Origin: Exiguobacterium sp. AM39-5BH
GTDB taxonomy: Bacteria; Bacillota; Bacilli; Exiguobacteriales; Exiguobacteriaceae
NCBI RefSeq assembly: GCF_003467445.1
Contig: NZ_QSGS01000001.1
Location: forward strand, 62,001-126,000
Length of the DNA stretch: 64,000 nt
Direction of reading: 5' to 3'
Below, one piece after another: positions 27,816 to 36,782 of this stretch. The position numbers were made by a program, and so were the translations under genes. The notes below the pieces were generated by a model. That model searched no databases. It saw nothing but the letters and a program-made list of their open reading frames with translations, and was not told where the DNA came from. Positions within the stretch are counted from its first letter, which is position 1; every line of letters starts with the position of its first letter.

Positions 27816-28385
27816 TGCCCGTTTTTCAATCGCCACGATGAACGGGGGATGATTGATTTGATTGATGAAGCCGTAGCGGAGAACGCCGGCCCGTTTTTGA
27901 TCGAGTCCCTCGACATAGGCAAGCACCTCGTCACGCTCGACTTTGCCACTCTCATGGCCGTGATAGATGACGACGACGATGACGCCGCCGACGGCCATGA
28001 CGTCGAGCAGTTGCTCGAGGGCGTCGATGGTCGTATTACCCGTCGTCGTGACCGACTTGTCACTTCCCGGTAAATAACCGAGATTGAACACGGCCGCCGT
28101 GATCGGACGTGTCTCGTCCGCCACAATGTCTCGGACCGTGTCATGGCTGTCGTGGATGACAGTGACGCTGTCCGTCAATGTGGCTTCCTCGATGCGAGTA
28201 CGTGTCGCCTCGACCGCCGCTTTTTGAACGTCGAACGCATAAACGTGTCCCGTTTCCTTGACGAGTTCGGCTAAAAATAATGTATCGTGCCCGTTGCCGG
28301 CCGTCATGTCGATGGCGACGGCGCCGGGCGCGACATGTTCACGAAGTAGGTATTTCGCGAACGGTAAGACTCTCATTAAACCCAT
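27813..28385 (-). CDS. mnmM: tRNA wobble-uridine methyltransferase, YtqB/MnmM-like
   Basis: A 190-residue SAM-dependent methyltransferase. Motif I is AIDMTAGNGHDTLFLAEL, motif II VYAFDVQKAAVEATRTR, and VFNLGYLPGSDKSVTTTGNTTIDALEQ is the characteristic YtqB segment. B. subtilis YtqB has been reported to be MnmM, which methylates 5-aminomethyl-(2-thio)uridine at tRNA position 34 to the mnm5 form. It overlaps the radical SAM gene ytqA by 47 bases, consistent with a coupled pathway. I start at MGLMRVLPF, where AAGGATG stands eight bases ahead. Confidence 0.85.
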   Translation of the reverse strand: MGLMRVLPFAKYLLREHVAPGAVAIDMTAGNGHDTLFLAELVKETGHVYAFDVQKAAVEATRTRIEEATLTDSVTVIHDSHDTVRDIVADETRPITAAVFNLGYLPGSDKSVTTTGNTTIDALEQLLDVMAVGGVIVVVIYHGHESGKVERDEVLAYVEGLDQKRAGVLRYGFINQINHPPFIVAIEKRA

Positions 28386-29316
28386 GGCTCTCATCCTTCT
28401 TTTTTCCTTGGAAAGAATCGCGACGCATTAATTCGGCATCGATGGCGTTCAGGACGGACATCTTATGCCGGCTCCACGTCGGACCAATTAACAGATCAGG
28501 CGGCCCGTCACCGGTCAAACGATGGATGACGATCTCGGGCGGTAATACTTCCAATTGATCGCAGACGAGCGAGACATAAGTCGCCTCGTCCATGAGCTCG
28601 AGCAATCCTTTTTCGTATTGCCGAGCGAGCGGTGTCTGTTTCAAGACGTGGAGCAAATGAATCTTGATTCCTTGTACGTCCATTTTAGCAACTTCTCGCG
28701 CCGTGTCGAGCATCATGTCCGTCGTCTCGCCCGGTAGGCCATTGATGATATGGACAACGACACTAATATTTCGGCGTCGAAGCTTGTCGAGACCTTCCAA
28801 GAACGTTTTGTAGTCGTGACCACGATTGATTTTCCTCGCCGTCACATCGTGAATCGTCTGCAGGCCGAGTTCGACCGTGAGTGACGTCCGTTCATTCAGC
28901 TCGGCGAGATAGTCGACGACGTCGTCTGGCAGACAGTCCGGTCGTGTCGCAATCGATAGACCGACGACACCTTCCTCCTCAAGGGCGGGCTCGAATAATT
29001 CCCGGAGCCGGGCGACGGGGGCATACGTGTTGCTGAACGCTTGGAAGTAGGCGATGTAACTGGCGTGTTTCCATTTTCGGTGCAGCCGCGCTTTCACCTC
29101 TGAGAATTGGACCGCAATCGGATCACAAGCATTGCCTGCGAAGTCGCCACTTCCGTCATCCGAACAGAACGTACACCCACCCTTCGAGACGAGCCCGTCC
29201 CGGTTCGGGCACGTGAACCCCCCGTCGAGCGGGACTTTGAACACTTTCCCGCCGAACTCGCGGCGGTATGCTTCATTTAATTTGTGATATCTGGCTTCGC
29301 CAAACGGTTTTTGCAT
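28339..29316 (-). CDS. mnmL: Radical SAM protein, YtqA/MnmL-like tRNA modification enzyme
   Basis: A 325-residue radical SAM protein of the TIGR01212 type. The cluster cysteines lie in FTCPNRDGLVSKGGCTFC, an extended spacing typical of this group. GNACDPI, YFQAFSNTYAPVARLRELFEPAL, GLSIATRPDCLPDD and ELGLQTIHDVTARKINRGHD follow, as in YtqA. Genetic work in B. subtilis has linked ytqA (mnmL) to conversion of cmnm5U to nm5U, feeding MnmM. The start at MQKPFGEARY has AAGGAG nine bases upstream. The yttB transporter is divergent from it. Confidence 0.85.
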   Translation of the reverse strand: MQKPFGEARYHKLNEAYRREFGGKVFKVPLDGGFTCPNRDGLVSKGGCTFCSDDGSGDFAGNACDPIAVQFSEVKARLHRKWKHASYIAYFQAFSNTYAPVARLRELFEPALEEEGVVGLSIATRPDCLPDDVVDYLAELNERTSLTVELGLQTIHDVTARKINRGHDYKTFLEGLDKLRRRNISVVVHIINGLPGETTDMMLDTAREVAKMDVQGIKIHLLHVLKQTPLARQYEKGLLELMDEATYVSLVCDQLEVLPPEIVIHRLTGDGPPDLLIGPTWSRHKMSVLNAIDAELMRRDSFQGKKKDESHGFNESLTVREIPTS

Positions 29317-29364
29317 GAATATCATCTCCTTCTTTGCTCATGCTATCACAAGCTCTTCACGCGC

Positions 29365-29461
29365 TTACTTCATAATAAGTAATTTTTCTTGACAGTTAAG
29401 GGGCGTTCCGTTAGCTTGGAGAAGGACTTATAATCGATTCGGCCGTCGTGCCGAATTTTTA
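29365..29461 (+). promoter_or_regulatory. yttB control region with two dyads around the promoter
   Basis: TTACTT-N6-AAGTAA (29365-29382) is followed by TTGACA (29389-29394). TATAAT lies at 29429-29434, and a second dyad ATTCGGC-N6-GCCGAAT (29437-29456) with a TTTTT tail lies where transcription from that -10 would begin. The second dyad could be an operator at the start site, or a short attenuator if the upstream TTGACA is the true promoter. Confidence 0.4.
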
Positions 29462-29492
29462 TCGTTAAACGGGAAGGAAAGGAGAAACTGGT

Positions 29493-30674
29493 ATGAACAA
29501 CAAAATGCCGATTTCGGTATGGATTTTGGTCATCGCGATGGCGCTCAATACGACAGCGGCGTCTTTTTTATGGCCATTTAACACACTCTACATAAATGGC
29601 TATTTAGGTGAATCGATGACGCTCGCGGGGATTGCTCTGCTCGTCAACTCGGCGCTCACCATCGCGGGAAACTATATCGGGGGCACGCTGTTTGACCGCA
29701 TCGGTGGGAAACGGACGCTCATCCTCTCGGTCGGGCTGTTGCTCGCGAGCTCGCTCGGGTTCTTGTTGTTCCATGCCACGTTCCTCGGCTACTTGGTCTG
29801 GCTCGGATTGATTGGATTCTCAGGCGGCCTCGTCTTCCCGACCGTGTACGCATTTGCCGGATTGATTTGGCCAGAAGGTGGACGCCGTTCGTTCAATGCG
29901 ATTTATGTCGCCCAAAACGTCGGGGTCGCCCTCGGCACGGCGATGAGTGGTCAAATCGCGCGCATCGACATCGAGTTGATTTTTTATGCCAACTTCTTCT
30001 TATCGGTCTTGTTCGTCGTCGTGCTCTTGTTCGGGCTCCGTTATTTGAAAGACCCGGCGCGTCCGGTCGTCCAGTCGCAGCTTGAGGCTGCGGCGACGAC
30101 ATTGTCAGGTGCGACGATGAAATCGATGTGGTTCGTCGCCATCGGCTATGCGGCGCTTTGGTTCGTCTATGTGCAGTGGCAAGGCACGATCGCCGTCCAT
30201 TCGAAAGATCTCGGCGTGACGATCAGCCAGTATTCGCTCCTTTGGACGGTGAACGGTGCATTAATCGTGTTCGCCCAACCGCTCCTCAACCGGGCGCTTC
30301 GTTACTTTGAAGATGATTTGAAGAAACAACTTGTCGTCGGTGCGGTCATTTTTCTCGCGGCTTTCGTTGTTGTTCCGTTCGCGGGCGGTTTCACGATGTT
30401 TATGGTCGCGATGATTGTCATGACGATCGGGGAGATGTTTATTTGGCCGGCCGTCCCGACGATTGCGGCGAAACTCGCACCGCCTGGGAAAGCGGGTCAG
30501 TTCCAAGGTCTCGTCAATATCGCGGCCTCAGTCGGACGGATGGTCGGTCCGACACTTTCGGGACTTGCGTTTGATTTACTCGGCATGAACGCCGTGTTCG
30601 GACTGTTGCTCATGCTTATTCTGACTGCACTTTTCTTCTTCATGAAAATTCGGACATTGAATGTTCAAACTTGA
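29493..30674 (+). CDS. yttB: Major facilitator superfamily transporter, YttB-like
   Basis: A 393-residue MFS protein with about 12 hydrophobic segments. The loop 2-3 motif GGTLFDRIGGKRTLILS is the classic MFS motif A, and the central loop (LKDPARPVVQSQLEAAATT) divides two six-helix halves. In B. subtilis yttB lies close to leuS and ytqA/ytqB as here. Substrate unknown, drug export being only one possibility. AAAGGAG precedes the ATG. Control may be by the dyads upstream. Confidence 0.82.
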   Translation: MNNKMPISVWILVIAMALNTTAASFLWPFNTLYINGYLGESMTLAGIALLVNSALTIAGNYIGGTLFDRIGGKRTLILSVGLLLASSLGFLLFHATFLGYLVWLGLIGFSGGLVFPTVYAFAGLIWPEGGRRSFNAIYVAQNVGVALGTAMSGQIARIDIELIFYANFFLSVLFVVVLLFGLRYLKDPARPVVQSQLEAAATTLSGATMKSMWFVAIGYAALWFVYVQWQGTIAVHSKDLGVTISQYSLLWTVNGALIVFAQPLLNRALRYFEDDLKKQLVVGAVIFLAAFVVVPFAGGFTMFMVAMIVMTIGEMFIWPAVPTIAAKLAPPGKAGQFQGLVNIAASVGRMVGPTLSGLAFDLLGMNAVFGLLLMLILTALFFFMKIRTLNVQT

Positions 30675-30803
30675 TTCGATTTGCACATCGGCTGCATATT
30701 TGAATCAGGCGAAGAACAATTCTCGAATATAAGATGAAGACAAAGGATCCGTTCACATAATCGTTCCGTCGTTTCCTGTTTCGGCAATAAGGAGATGTAC
30801 ACC

Positions 30804-31549
30804 ATGAACGAAGAAGTCAATTTGCTCGTGCTCGCGACCCAATATATGTTTTGGGTCGGATTTGTCGGAATGGCAGCTGCTACGCTCTACTTTCTAGTCG
30901 AACGGAATAGTCTTGATCCAGAATATCGATCTGTCGCCACCGTTGCCGCCTTAGTCACGTTCGTCGCGGCGATTCATTATTACTTTATGAAGGACGCGGT
31001 TGGCGATTCGGGTCTGTTACGGAAATCACTGGATTCCCGACGGAAATTCGATATATCGATTGGCTCGTGACGACACCGCTCCTACTTGTGAAGTTCCCAC
31101 TCTTGCTCAGTCTAAAAGGAAAAATGAAGACAGGGCTGTTGACGAAGTTGATTGTTGCCGACGTCATCATGATCGTGGCTGGATATCTTGGCGAGTCCTC
31201 CATCAATTTGAATGACGGCTTCACCCAGCTTGGACTATGGGGCTATCTCGTCGGTTGTTTGGCTTGAATCTATATCATCTATCTATTGTTCACGAACGTC
31301 ACGAAAGCGGCCGAATCGTCCCCAGCCCCAATTCGAAAAGCGCTCCTTAATATGCGCTTGTTCATTTTGATCAGGTGAGCGATTTATCCGATTGGCTATG
31401 CGGTCACATTGTTTGCGACCGGCGTCAAAGTCCAATTAGTGCGGGAACTCATCTATAACGTCGCCGATTTGATTAACAAAGTCGGCTTCGGATTGATCGC
31501 CTTCTTCGCCTTCAAAACGATTTCGACGTTAAAACAAATTAAGACGTAA
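30804..31549 (+). pseudogene. Proton-pumping rhodopsin, ESR-like, with one frameshift and two in-frame stops
   Basis: When read through, this is a seven-helix retinal protein very close to Exiguobacterium sibiricum rhodopsin (ESR). Conserved residues include His58 (ESR His57), Asp86 the counterion in YIDWLVTTPLLLVKF, and Lys97 at the unusual lysine proton-donor site (ESR Lys96); the Schiff-base lysine is in LINKVGFGLIAFF. Three lesions occur. A base is missing near 31019 (TTACGG for TTAACGG). Tryptophan codons are replaced by TGA at 31265-31267 (CLA-W-IYIIYLLF) and 31376-31378 (LFILI-GW-AIYP, here AGG TGA). AAGGAG precedes the ATG. No carotenoid or retinal synthesis genes are nearby. Confidence 0.9.
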
Positions 31550-31562
31550 AGATAAGTTGACG

Positions 31563-31592
31563 TTGACGTAGATTTTTATCTTGCGCTAGAAT
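31563..31592 (+). promoter_or_regulatory. Promoter of the leuS T-box leader
   Basis: TTGACG (31563-31568) and TAGAAT (31587-31592) with an 18-base spacer just upstream of the T-box leader. Confidence 0.6.
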
Positions 31593-31594
31593 GT

Positions 31595-31843
31595 AGGAGT
31601 GAGATAAAAATTGCGTTGAAGAGGAATAGTATCGTAGCGTCTGTATTCTAGAGAGCCGGTGGTTGGTGGAAACCGGTATATGGACCGCGAGAACTCGCCT
31701 TGGAGCAGTTCGCCTGAACGAACAGTAGGGTGAACCGGAGTTACGCCTCGTTACCGGCGTCTCAAGTGGCAGAAATGCAACATGGGTGGTACCGCGGAAA
31801 GCTTTCAAGCCTTTCGTCCCATTACCGGGGCGGAAGGCTTTTT
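31595..31843 (+). ncRNA. T-box riboswitch, leucine-specific (leuS leader)
   Basis: The T-box antiterminator sequence GGGTGGTACCGCGG is at 31784-31797. Upstream lie the stem I features: AGAGAGCCGGTGGTTGGTGG at 31650-31669, and GAGAACTCGCCTTGGAGC, in which CTC at 31694-31696 is the probable leucine specifier codon. The terminator (31807-31843: AAGCCTTTCGTCCC, loop, GGGGCGGAAGGCTTTTT) competes with the antiterminator. Uncharged tRNA-Leu would allow read-through. The leader is separated from leuS by a TnpB element, so it now also governs tnpB. Confidence 0.93.
31807..31843 (+). terminator. T-box leader terminator
   Basis: AAGCCTTTCGTCCC, loop attacc, GGGGCGGAAGGCTT plus T run. It ends the leader when tRNA-Leu is charged. 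Confidence 0.85.
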
Positions 31844-31924
31844 GTCGAAAACAGGTGAAAATAAGCCTGATTTCAAGCATCTGGGGCATGATATTACTGA
31901 CAGTAGAAGATGTATCATTATGTC

Positions 31925-33210
31925 TTCTTATGGGTATAAATACCTATAAGGAGGTGATGTACGCTATGCCACTCAAGGGATTTAAATTCCGCGTTTACCC
32001 AACGGCAGAACAAGAGACCCTGATTAACAAGACCATCGGCTGTTCACGTTTCGTCTTCAATTATTTCCTAACGAAATGGGAGGAGGCATACCAGACGACT
32101 AATAAAGGGTTGTCATATGGTTTATGCTCCCAATCATTAACAAACATGAAAGAAGAACTTGTATGGTTAAAAGAAGTGGACAGCACTGCTCTTCAGTGGT
32201 CGTTGAAGCATCTCGCTGACGGTTATGACCGATTTTTCAAGAAGCAGAATGGTCGTCCGCACTTCAAATCGAAACGGAATCCGGTCCAGTCGTACACAAC
32301 GAACATCCAAGGAAAGTCTCAAAATCCTGAAGTATCGATTGTTGGAAACCAGCTCAAATTACCGAAGCTGAAGTGGATAAGATTCTCAAACTCGAAACAA
32401 ATCGAGGGCCGGATTATCAGCGCTACAATTCGACGCAACGCAACAGGCAAGTATTTTGTGTCCCTAAAAGTCGAACAAGACATCGAACCTATCTCAAAGA
32501 CGGGTTTATCGATCGGTATCGATGTCGGACTGAAAAGCTTCGCCGTATTGTCCGACGGGACGGTGTATCAAAACGATCGCTACTTCAAGTCGCTCGAGGA
32601 GAAACTTGCCCGTGAGCAGCGCAAGCTATCACGCCGACGGCTGGCTGCCCTGAACAGAAAAGTAAAGCTCTCCGAGGCGAAGAATTATCTGAAGCAGAAG
32701 CTCAAGGTCGCGCGTATCCATGAAAAAATTGCGAATAAACGGAACGATTTCTTGCAAAAAGTATCTACCGAGATTGTCAAAAACCACGACATCATCGGGA
32801 TTGAGAACCTGCAGGTCAAGAATATGCAGAAAAATCGCAAGTTGAGCAAAGCCATCGCCGACGTTAGTTGGTCAGAATTCCATCGGATGCTTGAATACAA
32901 GGCGAAGTGGTACGGCAAGCAGGTCGTGAAAGTTGGGAAGACCTTTGCTTCTAGCCAAATCTGCTCTAGTTGCGGTCATCGAAACAAAGACGTGAAGCAT
33001 CTTGCCTTGCGTGAATGGACTTGCCCATGCTGCGGAATCCACCACGACCGGGATGTCAACGCAGGAATGAACCTTAGACAGGAGGCCGAGCGAATTTTGG
33101 CCTCTTCAACCGATGGGACGACGGGGCTAGCCTGGTCAAGTTCCGGTCGCTAGACTGGATAACCCAGGAATCTCCCCCTGTGATTAACGCATAGGTGGGA
33201 GTAGTTCAAT
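31925..33210 (+). mobile_element. IS200/IS605-type element carrying only tnpB (IS1341-like)
   Basis: The element contains tnpB but no tnpA. The left side has a 20-base imperfect palindrome (TATGGGTAT-aa-ATACCTATA, 31930-31949), typical of the subterminal hairpins recognised by TnpA. The right side ends CTCCCCCTGTG...AGGTGGGAGTAGTTCAAT, a bulged hairpin plus the usual TTCAA(T) end, at about 33210. The exact left junction is uncertain by some tens of bases because no target duplication is made by this family. It lies between the leuS T-box terminator and the leuS ribosome binding site. Confidence 0.8.
31966..33153 (+). CDS. tnpB: TnpB RNA-guided nuclease
   Basis: A 395-residue TnpB of the OrfB_IS605 family. 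All three RuvC acidic residues are visible: D186 in [14 protein letters not shown]280 in [11 protein letters not shown] and D363 in [11 protein letters not shown]. The zinc ribbon [22 protein letters not shown] lies between the last two, and the N-terminal helix-turn-helix starts [17 protein letters not shown]. TnpB cuts DNA matching a guide carried by an omega RNA that covers the 3' end of tnpB and the right end. AAGGAGG lies upstream of ATG 31966. The frame is uninterrupted, unlike several neighbours, so the protein should be active. Confidence 0.93.
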   Translation: MPLKGFKFRVYPTAEQETLINKTIGCSRFVFNYFLTKWEEAYQTTNKGLSYGLCSQSLTNMKEELVWLKEVDSTALQWSLKHLADGYDRFFKKQNGRPHFKSKRNPVQSYTTNIQGKSQNPEVSIVGNQLKLPKLKWIRFSNSKQIEGRIISATIRRNATGKYFVSLKVEQDIEPISKTGLSIGIDVGLKSFAVLSDGTVYQNDRYFKSLEEKLAREQRKLSRRRLAALNRKVKLSEAKNYLKQKLKVARIHEKIANKRNDFLQKVSTEIVKNHDIIGIENLQVKNMQKNRKLSKAIADVSWSEFHRMLEYKAKWYGKQVVKVGKTFASSQICSSCGHRNKDVKHLALREWTCPCCGIHHDRDVNAGMNLRQEAERILASSTDGTTGLAWSSSGR

Positions 33211-33229
33211 ATGCAGAGGAGGATAAATT

Positions 33230-35631
33230 TTGGACTATTTTAAACATCAAGACATCGAGCCGAAATGGCAAAAGCGTTGGGACGAGAAAGATGCATTCCG
33301 GACGACAGAAGACCCGGACAAGGAGTGTTTCTACGTCCTTGACATGTTCCCTTATCCATCAGGAGCCGGACTTCACGTCGGTCACCCGGAAGGTTACACG
33401 GCGACGGATATCATCGCCCGCATGAAACGGATGCAAGGCTATAACGTCCTCCATCCAATGGGGTGGGACGCGTTCGGTCTTCCGGCCGAGCAGTATGCCC
33501 TCGACACAGGGAACGACCCGCGCGAGTTCACAGAGCGCAATATCGGTACGTTCCGCCGTCAGTTGAAAGAGCTCGGTTTCTCATACGATTGGGACCGTGA
33601 AATCAGCACGACCGACCCGAAATACTACAAGTGGACGCAATGGATCTTCACACAGCTCCATGACCGCGGACTCGCCTACGTCGACGAAGTCGCCGTCAAC
33701 TGGTGCCCGGCCCTCGGGACGGTACTCGCCAACGAAGAAGTCATCGACGGTTTGTCGGAGCGCGGCAACCATCCGGTCTACCGTGTACCGATGAAGCAGT
33801 GGGTGCTTCGCATCACGGAATACGCAGAGCGGTTGCTTGACGATTTAGAAGGCCTTGACTGGCCAGACAGCGTCAAAGAGATGCAACGCAACTGGATCGG
33901 CAAGTCGGTCGGGGCCGAAGTCGATTTCAAAGTCGACGGTCACGATAAAGTCGTGACGGTGTTCACGACACGTCCTGACACACTTTACGGTGCGACATAC
34001 GTCACGCTCGCGCCGGAGCACCCGTTCGTGAAAGCAATCGCGACGTCGGAACAAGTCGTCGCCATCGAGGCATACGTCGAAGAAGTCTCGAAAAAGACGG
34101 ATCTCGAGCGGACCGACCTCGCCAAAGAAAAGACGGGCGTCTTCACAGGCGCTTACGCCATCAACCGGTCAACGGGGAGAAGCTTCCGATTTGGATCGCC
34201 GACTACGTCTTGTCGACATATGGCACGGGCGCGGTCATGGCCGTACCTGGACATGATGAGCGCGACTATGAGTTCGCGAAGACGTTCGACCTTCCGATCC
34301 GTGAAGTCGTCACAGGCGGCAATTTGGAGGAAGCGGCGTATGTGGAAGACGGTGTCCACATCAACTCGGGATCACTCGACGGCCTCAACAAAGCTGACGC
34401 GATCGCCAAAATCATCGAAGAACTTGAAGGCGCCGGCACCGGCCGTGCGAAGACGACGTATCGACTCCGCGATTGGTTGTTCAGCCGTCAACGCTATTGG
34501 GGCGAGCCGATTCCGATCATTCATATGGAAGACGGCACGCTCAAGACTGTTGCGGTCGAAGAGCTTCCGCTCGAACTCCCGATCATCGATGAAATCAAGC
34601 CGTCGGGTACGGGAGAATCACCGCTTGCGAACGCTGACGAGTGGTTGACGTACACAGACCCGGTGACCGGTAAGAAGGGTCGTCGCGAGACGAACACGAT
34701 GCCGCAATGGGCCGGCAGTTGCTGGTACTACATTCGATTCATCGATCCGCACAATGAAGACATGATTGCGGACCCAGAGAAGTTGAAGCGCTGGCTTCCA
34801 GTCGACTTGTATATCGGCGGTACGGAGCACGCGGTCCTTCACTTGCTCTACGCTCGCTTCTGGCACAAAGTGCTCTACGATATCGGCATCGTTCCGACGA
34901 AAGAGCCGTTCCAAAAGCTCTATAACCAAGGGATGATCCTCGGTGAGAACAACGAGAAGATGTCGAAATCGAAAGGCAACGTCGTCAACCCAGACGATAT
35001 CATCAAATCGCACGGGGCTGACACGCTTCGCCTTTACGAGATGTTCATGGGACCGCTCGACGCAGCCATCGCCTGGTCGACGAACGGTCTTGACGGCGCT
35101 CGTCGCTTCCTCGACCGCGTCTGGCGCTTGTTCGACCAGACGGAGTTCACAGACGTCGCTCCGACGGCCGACTTCGAACGGACGTACCATCAAACGGTGA
35201 AGAAAGTGACAGAAGACTACGAGGCGCTCCGTTTCAACACGGCAATCTCGCAACTCATGGTCTTCATCAACGAAGCGTACAAACAAGACACGCTTCCAAA
35301 ACAAGAGATGGCCAACTTCATCAAGATGCTCGCACCGGTCGCGCCACACTTGGCCGAAGAGTTGTGGGAGCGTCTCGGCATGACGGAAGACTTGACGTAC
35401 GCGGCATGGCCGACGTTCGATGAGTCGAAGCTCGTCAGCGACACGATTGAAGTCGTCATCCAAGTGAACGGAAAGCTTCGTGCGAAGATGCACGTCGCCC
35501 GCGACGCTTCGAAAGAAGTACTCGAGGCCGATGCGCTCGCGAACGAACGCGTTCAAGAGTTCACGGAAGGGAAGACGGTTCGCAAAGTAATCGTCGTCCC
35601 GGGGAAACTCGTCAATATCGTCGTCGGATAA
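33230..35631 (+). CDS. leuS: Leucyl-tRNA synthetase, one frameshift
   Basis: Charges tRNA-Leu; essential. The class I HIGH motif appears as [13 protein letters not shown] and KMSKS as [16 protein letters not shown]. The CP1 editing domain ([41 protein letters not shown]) is complete once the frame is restored near 34165, where AACCGGTC must be AACCCGGTC to give [18 protein letters not shown]. About 800 residues. The start is TTG at 33230 after AGAGGAGG. An in-cell frameshift is improbable in an essential gene, so I treat it as sequence error. Expression depends on the T-box upstream, and on read-through of tnpB. Confidence 0.96.
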
Positions 35632-35748
35632 GCGAAGGAATGTGTGACATTGTCACACGTTCCTTTCTTTTTCATCATGTCGTTTTCTTTTTGGGTCGGG
35701 TTTGTTACACTAAAGGGCGATACTGCATATAAAGGGGACGAAACGTCC

Positions 35749-36768
35749 ATGAAACGTTCTTACGTACTATATACGACGCTGTTTGCCGTCGTCGTCGGCG
35801 TGATTTTATGCTTTGTGTTCGTCTTTTCGGACGAGGACATTCAAAGCCAAATCGCTTCGACGTTTGAGAAAATCGATATTCAAACGAGCCATCAATCGAC
35901 TTCGGTACCTCCCGTCGAGGCCTCGCCGGACGAGGAGGACATCGATACGACCGATGCCCTCGAACAAATTCAAGAGATCGATGAAGTGTACTATAGTGAC
36001 ACAATCGGGGCCTATCTCGTCTTGACGAAAAATAAAGAGTTCTTCGAAGTGAGCGGGAACGCAAATCGCGTCAACGCGTCACTCATCCTCAGCAATGAAG
36101 GGCAGCCTTACCGATTTGGCGAGTTCATCGGCATGCGTATGATTTCCGAGGACAAAATTTACGCCGTCACGGCGAACGGGATTCTCGTGACAATCGAGCG
36201 GGTAGAGGGACGTTGGACGGAACAACGCCGCAAATCGATTAAAGGTCTCGCCTCGACAGACCGGTTGTTCGGCCTCGGTTATGACGAAGAGACGAAACGA
36301 TTGATGATCATGAGCCGTTTGGCGGACACGCCGGACGTAGAACTATTGTACGTCCAAGAACGGACGCTCAAGGAAGATACGGGCAAAGATAGTGAGACAC
36401 AGACAGATTCAGACGTCGCTCCGACTTCGAAGACAGAGAAAGCGGATGCTAAAGCATCGGAACCAAAGACAGAATGGACGATTGAGTCGAGAAAACCGCT
36501 CACGACCGAAGGGATGAGCGCTTCGATTCAACAGAAGTACGAGAAGTTCCGCGGTGTCGGGCTCGTCGAACGCCAAGGGCGCATTTATGTCCTCGATTCG
36601 GAAGAACTCGTCCTGTATACAATCAACCCGGATGAAGGGACGATGAACGGACAAATGGTGACGCCCCGTGTCTACGGGTCGACGGGCATGTTCCTGCAAG
36701 ACAATGAGATTTTTGCCATCGTGCGACCAGACGTGTTCGACCTGGACGATTTTGTCTCGGTCGACTGA
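35749..36768 (+). CDS. Membrane-anchored protein of unknown function
   Basis: A 339-residue protein with one N-terminal membrane anchor (YTTLFAVVVGVILCFVFVF) and an external part. An acidic linker (residues 45-75, VEASPDEEDIDTTDALEQ) precedes a beta-rich region with repeated short strands (YLVLTKNKEFFEVSGN, VTANGILVTIERVEGRW), reminiscent of a propeller-like fold. A second low-complexity linker (TGKDSETQTDSDVAPTSKTEKADAKASEPKTEW) interrupts it. I do not recognise a family. AAAGGGG precedes ATG 35749. It is 14 bases from the next gene, so probably co-transcribed. Confidence 0.6.
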   Translation: MKRSYVLYTTLFAVVVGVILCFVFVFSDEDIQSQIASTFEKIDIQTSHQSTSVPPVEASPDEEDIDTTDALEQIQEIDEVYYSDTIGAYLVLTKNKEFFEVSGNANRVNASLILSNEGQPYRFGEFIGMRMISEDKIYAVTANGILVTIERVEGRWTEQRRKSIKGLASTDRLFGLGYDEETKRLMIMSRLADTPDVELLYVQERTLKEDTGKDSETQTDSDVAPTSKTEKADAKASEPKTEWTIESRKPLTTEGMSASIQQKYEKFRGVGLVERQGRIYVLDSEELVLYTINPDEGTMNGQMVTPRVYGSTGMFLQDNEIFAIVRPDVFDLDDFVSVD

Positions 36769-36782
36769 TAGGAGAGGAATAA

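Noticed and set aside
30710..30733. TTGAAT and TATAAG as rhodopsin promoter
   Set aside because: Spacing is only 12 bases, too short for sigma-A; the true promoter could not be identified.
31260..31380. TGA read as tryptophan or selenocysteine in the rhodopsin gene
   Set aside because: TGA is used as a normal stop in many genes here (for example pepA, yttB), no SECIS-like structure is evident, and a point change from TGG explains both sites.
31855..31965. Exact left junction and TAM of the TnpB element
   Set aside because: Several candidate motifs fit near 31915-31930, but without an empty allele the boundary is a guess.
34618..35556. Long antisense reading frame (312 codons) opposite leuS
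   Set aside because: It mirrors codon bias of leuS, has no ribosome binding site and no recognisable domain; a shadow frame.
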